Assembly (NCBI GenBank): GCA_043797615.1
Contig: JAZDPK010000037.1
Span: 1-22,852 of the forward strand
From: JAZDPK01 sp043797615
GTDB lineage: Bacteria > Patescibacteriota > Patescibacteriia > UBA11705 > JABHMO01
Length of the DNA: 22,852 nt
Direction: 5' to 3'
The position numbers and the translations under genes were made by a program. Below the pieces are notes generated by a model. It saw only the letters and a list, made by a program, of their open reading frames with translations, was not told the origin of the DNA and did not search any database. Below, in pieces: positions 18,863-22,852 of this stretch; within the stretch, counting starts at the first letter, position 1; the number at the start of each line of letters is the position of its first letter.

Positions 18863-20782
18863 TTATAATTTGTTCGCGCTCGTCGAGTTGCCCGGAGCGA
18901 CCGTCGGCGGAATGATATTTTCCGGATCGATCGGAGTTGTTGTCGGCGGGACAACTTTTAAGGGATCGACGCCGATCAGGAACACCGCTTGCCAGGGCAC
19001 GTAGTGGCTCTTCCAGGTTTCTTTCGAATTGGTTCCGTCCGCTTTCGTGATGTATCGGTAGAAAATCGTGTCGGCTCCGTTGTGCGCGGTGTCGATTCTT
19101 TTTTTCACGCCCGGCGCCAGCTCGGTGGTTTCTATTTCTTTCGGCGGACCGGGATTGGTGATGTTGAAAATTTCCGGTTTTAATTTCTGCAGGTCGTCGG
19201 TTTTGTTCAGCCCTTCGAATGAAACGGCTCGGCTGTCGCGCGTTCCCCAAAATTCGAAAGTCAAAATATTGCCTTGCTGTTTGGTTTGAATCAAGATGTT
19301 CGACGGCGTGTCGTTGATGAATTTAACGTCAGGACGGGGAACGTAGATGGTCGCGTCCGTGCCGGCCGGCTCGTAATAAACAACGCGGTAGGTGTGGTTT
19401 TGCCTGGCGGTGACGGGCACGCCGGCGGCCAGCGCAACGCGGAACAGAGTGGTGCCGATCTGGCACAATCCGCCGCCGAATTCCGGCGTGGTTTTATTCT
19501 GCTTGATGACCAGTTCCGGCAAATAGCCGCTCTCCGCGTCGATGTCGCCCAGAGCCGCGACCAAAGAAAATTCCTCGCCTTGTTTGATGATCAGGCCGTT
19601 CAACGCCGCGGCGCCGATGCCGATGTTATGAATCCGGTTCGCCGGGCTGCCGGAAAAGTCGGAAACGCCGACGCTGATTTTTTCTTTGATGCCGAGTTCG
19701 TTGATCGAATCGATTTTTGTTTTCGGCTCGGTGATATCGACGATCAGTTCGATTTTGTTGTTACCGCTTAAAACGTTTTCAACTATTTTCGCGTAATTTT
19801 TTTCAACGTCCAATTCCTGCCCGGTCTGGCTTGATTGAAATTCGGTGGCGCGGTTGTTTTGAACGCGGATTTTCGCGTCGACCGCCGGCCGGTTCACTTG
19901 CTGGGCGATCGCGATCAGCTGGCTTTTAATCATGTCCCGATCCAACGTAACGGCGGGCTTTTCTTGATCGTCCAGCGCCACTTTGATCGATCGGGCGAAA
20001 TCAGGCCAGGCGATCGTCCAGGTTTTATTTTGAAAAGACAGATCGATTTGCTGGATTCTTAAAAGCTGATCGATTTTGTCTTTTTGCGCCACAGCCATGT
20101 CTCTTGTTATTTTCGGGAAATCGTTTTGCTTTGCCAGAGAAAGCGTCGGATTTTGAAAACGTTTCAGCGCCTTGTCCAACGTTTCGATCGCTTGCGAATA
20201 GTTGAAAGTCTGGCCGATCGACGAATCGGAAAATTCAAGCTCGTACTGCCTGGTTTTCAAATCAACGATTTTCACCGCAACTTCGCTGTTCCTGGCCGGC
20301 GTTTCCACCGCCTGGAAAGCGTCCTGCAGACTCGTTTTCAGAGCGTCCTTGTCGAACCGGTAGTCGAGCGGCAGGGTTTTTTTGAAAACCGGGTAAACAA
20401 TCGTGGGCCAACTGCGGTCCCACCAGTTGCCAAAGTGGCCGAGAGCGAACGCCTTGTCCACCAGGCTGTCCAAATTCAATTTTAAAATTTCGCCTTCGTT
20501 CGAAACGGTTTTCGTCTCATTGTCCAGCTGAAAATTGAAACCTCGGCCGTAAATTTGCTTGAAATCGCCTTTGATTATTTCCGCGGCCTGCGTTTTCGTC
20601 AGCCCGCCGACAGAGAGATCGCCGACCATTATCCCCGGATAGATTCTTGTTTTATAGTTCATTGACAAGGCGATCGAAGCAACGAGCAACGCGGCGCATA
20701 AAATCAAAAAAGCGGAAACAGCGATGAAAAGCCATTTCAGCTTGCTTGGTTTCTTTTCGGGAATCAGGTTCATTCCGCCCAT
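18863..20782 (-). CDS. VanW-family surface protein with peptidoglycan-binding-like and G5-like domains
   Basis: 639 aa. A cytoplasmic basic start and one TM anchor (about 17-40, LFIAVSAFLILCAALLVASI) are followed by YPGIMVGDLSVGGLTKTQAAEII, the signature of the PG_binding_4 domain. The VanW domain (about 370-515) shows HNIGIGAAALNGLIIKQGEEFS, FGGGLCQIGTTLFRVALAAG and HTYRVVYYEPAGTDATIYVPRPDVKF. A G5-like module (IETTELAPGVKKRIDTAHNGADTIFYR) and a Pro/Thr-rich tail end the protein. Such proteins are attached to the cell envelope; the VanW reaction is unknown and vancomycin resistance should not be assumed. The ATG at 20782 is used; an ATG three codons later is possible. No SD. Confidence 0.9.
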   Translation of the reverse strand: MGGMNLIPEKKPSKLKWLFIAVSAFLILCAALLVASIALSMNYKTRIYPGIMVGDLSVGGLTKTQAAEIIKGDFKQIYGRGFNFQLDNETKTVSNEGEILKLNLDSLVDKAFALGHFGNWWDRSWPTIVYPVFKKTLPLDYRFDKDALKTSLQDAFQAVETPARNSEVAVKIVDLKTRQYELEFSDSSIGQTFNYSQAIETLDKALKRFQNPTLSLAKQNDFPKITRDMAVAQKDKIDQLLRIQQIDLSFQNKTWTIAWPDFARSIKVALDDQEKPAVTLDRDMIKSQLIAIAQQVNRPAVDAKIRVQNNRATEFQSSQTGQELDVEKNYAKIVENVLSGNNKIELIVDITEPKTKIDSINELGIKEKISVGVSDFSGSPANRIHNIGIGAAALNGLIIKQGEEFSLVAALGDIDAESGYLPELVIKQNKTTPEFGGGLCQIGTTLFRVALAAGVPVTARQNHTYRVVYYEPAGTDATIYVPRPDVKFINDTPSNILIQTKQQGNILTFEFWGTRDSRAVSFEGLNKTDDLQKLKPEIFNITNPGPPKEIETTELAPGVKKRIDTAHNGADTIFYRYITKADGTNSKETWKSHYVPWQAVFLIGVDPLKVVPPTTTPIDPENIIPPTVAPGNSTSANKL

Positions 20783-20857
20783 ATGATTGAGAATGCGCTG
20801 CTTTGCGGGGAATAATGTTACGGGATTGATGCAATCAATCCGTACTAATTATCGCGC

Positions 20858-21355
20858 TTATTCGGGTATTTCGTGAATCGGGATATTTATTTTTTTGCTT
20901 TCCTCCGCTTTCGGCAACGTGATCTTCAGCACGCCGTTTTCCAGCTTGGCTTCGATTTCCTTGGCTTTGACCGGCAGGGGCAGGACGATGCTGCGCGAGA
21001 ATCTGCCCCAATGGCATTCGCGGTAGATGAATTTTTTCCCTTTTTCTTCGTATTCCTGGTCGCGGCGGCCGCGGATGGTCAAAACATCGTTGTCAATGCC
21101 CACTTCGAGGTCGCCTGCCTTGACGCCGGCGATCGGCGCGACAACATACAGATTTTTTTCATCCTGGGAAATATCCACGGTCAACTGGCCTTCGTCAATA
21201 AAGTCCGCGTCGTCGGTCAGGGCCGGAGTGAAAAAATTGTCGGCGATGCTCGGATCGTTCGACGGTTTTAAATTTTTGCCGGCAAAAAAATTGTTCGGAT
21301 GATAATGTTCGTCCAAATTGTCCAAATGTTTTTGCCAATCGCTGTTGTTTGACAT
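20858..21355 (-). CDS. Small heat-shock protein, Hsp20/alpha-crystallin family
   Basis: ATP-independent holdase that binds unfolding proteins. 165 aa from the ATG at 21355 (MSNNSDWQKHLDNLDEHYHPNNFF); a frame extending to 21436 would add a hydrophobic stretch read from repeat DNA and is rejected. The alpha-crystallin domain runs about 60-155 (GQLTVDISQDEKNLYVVAPIAGVKAGDLEVGIDNDVLTIRGRR...RSIVLPLPVKAKEIEAKLENGVLKITLPK), followed by the C-terminal I-x-I motif in INIPIHEI. No HrcA CIRCE element is visible upstream; the leader is a pyrimidine-rich family D repeat. Confidence 0.92.
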   Translation of the reverse strand: MSNNSDWQKHLDNLDEHYHPNNFFAGKNLKPSNDPSIADNFFTPALTDDADFIDEGQLTVDISQDEKNLYVVAPIAGVKAGDLEVGIDNDVLTIRGRRDQEYEEKGKKFIYRECHWGRFSRSIVLPLPVKAKEIEAKLENGVLKITLPKAEESKKINIPIHEIPE

Positions 21356-21360
21356 ATAAA

Positions 21361-21415
21361 AAGGAGAAAAAGGGATAAGAAGGCTAAAGAGGGTAAAGAA
21401 GGCAAAGAGGATATG
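21361..21415. repeat. Family D polypurine repeat, copy 2, in the hsp20 leader
   Basis: Shares GGGATAAGAAGGCTAAAGAG exactly with 15453-15472, then continues GGTAAAGAAGGCAAAGAGGA. On the hsp20 mRNA strand this is a C/U-rich leader ending six bases before the ATG. Confidence 0.65.
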
Positions 21416-21428
21416 CTGAAAAATTATA

Positions 21429-21570
21429 CCCGTCACCCATTCGAGGCTTTTCGATTCGCTTTACTCACTCGGAGCGCCTAAGAGTGACAATGCCATGTCA
21501 TGCTGAGGTGGTTTGGAAAGTTATTTCACGCAGATATTATGCCCAAACCCTCGAAGCATGGCAGGAATAA
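21429..21570. repeat. Two fold-back elements upstream of hsp20
   Basis: GTCACCCATTC...AAGAGTGAC (about 21432-21488), then TGTCATGCTGAGGTGGTTTG (21495-21514) pairing with CCAAACCCTCGAAGCATGGCA (about 21543-21563). Same general type as the elements at 18116-18361. No gene seen. Confidence 0.6.
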
Positions 21571-21624
21571 TCGTTCAATGATTTAATTATAATCCAAATT
21601 ATTGACAAAAACAATGCGCGGGTG

Positions 21625-21653
21625 TTGACAGATTTAGCCGATTTTGCTATAAA
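21625..21653 (+). promoter_or_regulatory. Extended -10 promoter of the zinc-ribbon gene
   Basis: TTGACA (21625-21630), 17-base spacer, TGC-TATAAA (-10 at 21648-21653). A frame opening at GTG 21622 starts inside this promoter and is not the real start. Confidence 0.8.
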
Positions 21654-21702
21654 TACGATTGACCGATTGAGCATTTTAACAATAAAACAAAAGGAGAAAA
21701 AA

Positions 21703-22038
21703 ATGAGATGTTCAAATTGTCAAGAAAAGGATTTGAAAAAATTAGTTGGTGATTTTTTTCAATGCAACAAATGCCAGTTGATATTGTGGGGTGATAAAGA
21801 AGCGGGCTACGCATATTTTTTGCTCTGCCCTAAATGCCGCGACAACATTTTTACAATTATCGGTGAGAATGAATTGCAATGCAATCATTGTAATATGCGG
21901 TTTATTCTTGTCGGTGAAAAAGTGGAAAAGCCGCCAATGCCATGTCCGCAATGCAGCTCGGAAGAAGCGCATAAGGAAGTACTGCTCTGTGAACAATGCG
22001 ATTTCATCTTCACGAAAGATGGACAATTGGTTAAATAA
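21703..22038 (+). CDS. Orphan protein with six CxxC pairs (three zinc ribbons), 111 aa
   Basis: The ATG at 21703 has AAGGAG at 21691-21696. Cys pairs lie at 3/6, 21/24, 42/45, 60/63, 81/84 and 96/99, forming three successive zinc-ribbon units. Spacing between paired knuckles is 15, 15 and 12 residues. Each unit has a short beta-hairpin, the second knuckle followed by a hydrophobic strand (QLIL, MRFILV, DFIF). No other domain. Zinc ribbons of this kind bind nucleic acid or protein; which applies here is unknown. Own promoter and terminator; convergent with hup. Confidence 0.85.
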   Translation: MRCSNCQEKDLKKLVGDFFQCNKCQLILWGDKEAGYAYFLLCPKCRDNIFTIIGENELQCNHCNMRFILVGEKVEKPPMPCPQCSSEEAHKEVLLCEQCDFIFTKDGQLVK

Positions 22039-22048
22039 TTTTTAAATC

Positions 22049-22083
22049 AAAAAGCCTCACCAACATCGGCGAGGCTTTTTTCG
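22049..22083 (+). terminator. Intrinsic terminator of the zinc-ribbon gene
   Basis: AAAAAGCCTC (22049-22058) pairs with GAGGCTTTTT (22071-22080), followed by TTCG. 10-bp perfect stem. A-rich DNA on the other side allows it to work for hup as well. Confidence 0.9.
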
Positions 22084-22095
22084 TTTGTAAATAAT

Positions 22096-22404
22096 TTACA
22101 CTATTGCCGCCGGCGCTGCTGTCTGGCTGGCTTTGAGTTCGTCCTTCAACGTCTTGCCGGCTTTGAATTTCACGACTTTGGTCGGCTTGATGTCAATCTT
22201 TTCCGTCGGCCGTTGCGGATTGACGCCGACGCGGCCTTTGCGCACGCGCGCCGAGAAAGTGCCGAAGCCTGTTAAAGTGACTTCGCCGCCGACTTTGATC
22301 GTGTCGATGATCGTGGTGACGAGCAGTTCGAGCACGTCCTCGGCCTGCTTCTTGGTGATGCCGCTTTTGTCAGCGATGACTGCGGCGAGTTCTGCTTTGT
22401 TCAT
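22096..22404 (-). CDS. hup: DNA-binding protein HU
   Basis: HU bends and compacts DNA. 102 aa: MNKAELAAVIADKSGITKKQAEDVLELLVTTI (helical dimerisation half), then TLTGFGTFSARVRKGRVGVNPQRPTEKIDI, the beta-arm with the RxGxNPxT-like tip (GVNPQRPTEKI), then KVVKFKAGKTLKDEL. A short Ala-rich tail (KASQTAAPAAIV) extends the usual 90 aa. The leader is a family C repeat ending directly at the ATG; no SD. Confidence 0.95.
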   Translation of the reverse strand: MNKAELAAVIADKSGITKKQAEDVLELLVTTIIDTIKVGGEVTLTGFGTFSARVRKGRVGVNPQRPTEKIDIKPTKVVKFKAGKTLKDELKASQTAAPAAIV

Positions 22405-22405
22405 A

Positions 22406-22450
22406 TAAACGCGAAACCACGCGAAACCATTACGAAATTACGCGAAACAT
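22406..22450. repeat. Family C cluster in the hup leader
   Basis: ACGCGAAACCACGCGAAACC and TTACGCGAAACA, three clear GCGAAAC units immediately upstream of the hup ATG. Confidence 0.7.
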
Positions 22451-22521
22451 CAGGGACTGATAGATGTTTGTGTAATTTGCGCAAGTTGCGTTGAGTTTTA
22501 TTATATTTAAATTATGTTTTT

Positions 22522-22537
22522 TTGATTTATAAATCAA
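22522..22537. promoter_or_regulatory. 16-bp perfect palindrome upstream of hup
   Basis: TTGATTTATAAATCAA. It lies between the YmdB-type gene and hup, about 120 bases before the hup ATG. It could be an operator; no known consensus is matched. Confidence 0.35.
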
Positions 22538-22567
22538 TCAAACGTTTACGCATTGTGTTCTCGAATA

Positions 22568-22852
22568 TTACATATCCACATCTAATTTGATCCGTTCGAT
22601 GCTTTCCGCTTTCATATTTCCTGCGTTAATTATAGCAAAAACACTATCCACTTGGCAAGCGCCGTGCTCCGGCATCTCCCAGGTCTGGGGCACTTGCGTT
22701 AAAAACATGGCGGTGACGTTTTTCAAATCAACGCCAAGGCTGGAATACTTCAGCCCGGCCATGCCTGCGTCCGTGATGTAGGCGGTGCCTTTTTCCAAAA
22801 TTTGTTCGTCGCTCGTTTGCACGTGCGTGTGCGTGCCGATGACAGCGCTGAC
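22568..22852 (-). CDS. YmdB-family metallophosphoesterase, 3' part only
   Basis: The frame is open to the window edge, so the start lies beyond 22852. The visible C-terminal 94 residues begin VSAVIGTHTHVQTSDEQILEKGTAYITDAGMAG, where GTHTHVQT is the C-terminal metal-binding histidine motif of the TIGR00282/YmdB group. In B. subtilis YmdB is a cyclic-nucleotide phosphodiesterase affecting biofilm and sporulation decisions. The sequence ends ...ESIERIKLDVDM. The GTG at 22822 is internal, not a start. Confidence 0.88.
   Translation of the reverse strand, partial: VSAVIGTHTHVQTSDEQILEKGTAYITDAGMAGLKYSSLGVDLKNVTAMFLTQVPQTWEMPEHGACQVDSVFAIINAGNMKAESIERIKLDVDM

Noticed and set aside
21356..21436. 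Hydrophobic N-terminal extension of Hsp20 resembling a signal peptide
   Set aside because: It is read from a polypyrimidine repeat; cytosolic Hsp20 homologues start near MSNNSDW.

Overview
This window looks like a chromosome segment of a Patescibacteria (CPR) bacterium, most likely Parcubacteria-like. That is inferred from gene content and style, not from a marker search. The signs are a short YidC without a periplasmic domain, NusA with a long charged insertion, bS6 with a long charged tail, an rpsF-ssb-rpsR cluster with no rplI after it, a VanW/G5-like surface protein, an HTH-TM-Ig (RodZ-like) protein, and almost no Shine-Dalgarno (SD) sequences in front of core genes. No tRNA, rRNA or CRISPR array was seen.

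Layout. 1-141 may be the end of an IS element, followed by a small SD-led orphan gene (241-636). 672-4465 (minus) carries a nucleotidyltransferase-fold protein, a PRC-barrel protein, yidC and nusA. 4664-5661 (plus) is a three-gene unit led by a type IV prepilin-like protein. 5699-6631 (minus) holds a small charged protein and an HD phosphohydrolase. 6662-7358 is a tandem-duplicated orphan protein behind a tiny coupled leader ORF. 7453-7761 (minus) is a small basic orphan. 7894-10160 (plus) is rpsF, ssb, rpsR and efp. 10347-15374 (minus) is ftsK, a MazG-like NTP-PPase, the RodZ-like gene and recA. 15375-16564 has no convincing protein gene but contains repeats and a strong candidate structured RNA on the minus strand. 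A two-TM orphan (minus) is divergent from clpP (plus). 18111-18862 holds repeats and a second candidate RNA. vanW and hsp20 (minus), a triple zinc-ribbon orphan (plus), hup and the 3' part of a YmdB-type phosphoesterase (minus) close the window.

Two genetic styles coexist. Core genes (rpsF, ssb, rpsR, efp, recA, nusA, yidC, ftsK, clpP, hup, hsp20, vanW) have A/T-rich leaders with no SD. Every small orphan gene has a strong AAGGAG-type SD. Most of these orphans also have a near-consensus TTGACA / (TGn)TATAAT promoter and a private intrinsic terminator, typically a hairpin followed by TTTTATTTT. Two protein-less units with the same promoter style (16032-16274 minus, 18607-18858 plus) fold into elaborate RNAs and are the best candidates for something undescribed.

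Intergenic DNA is packed with at least five families of dispersed imperfect inverted repeats. Some are nested inside others, and some run into gene ends.
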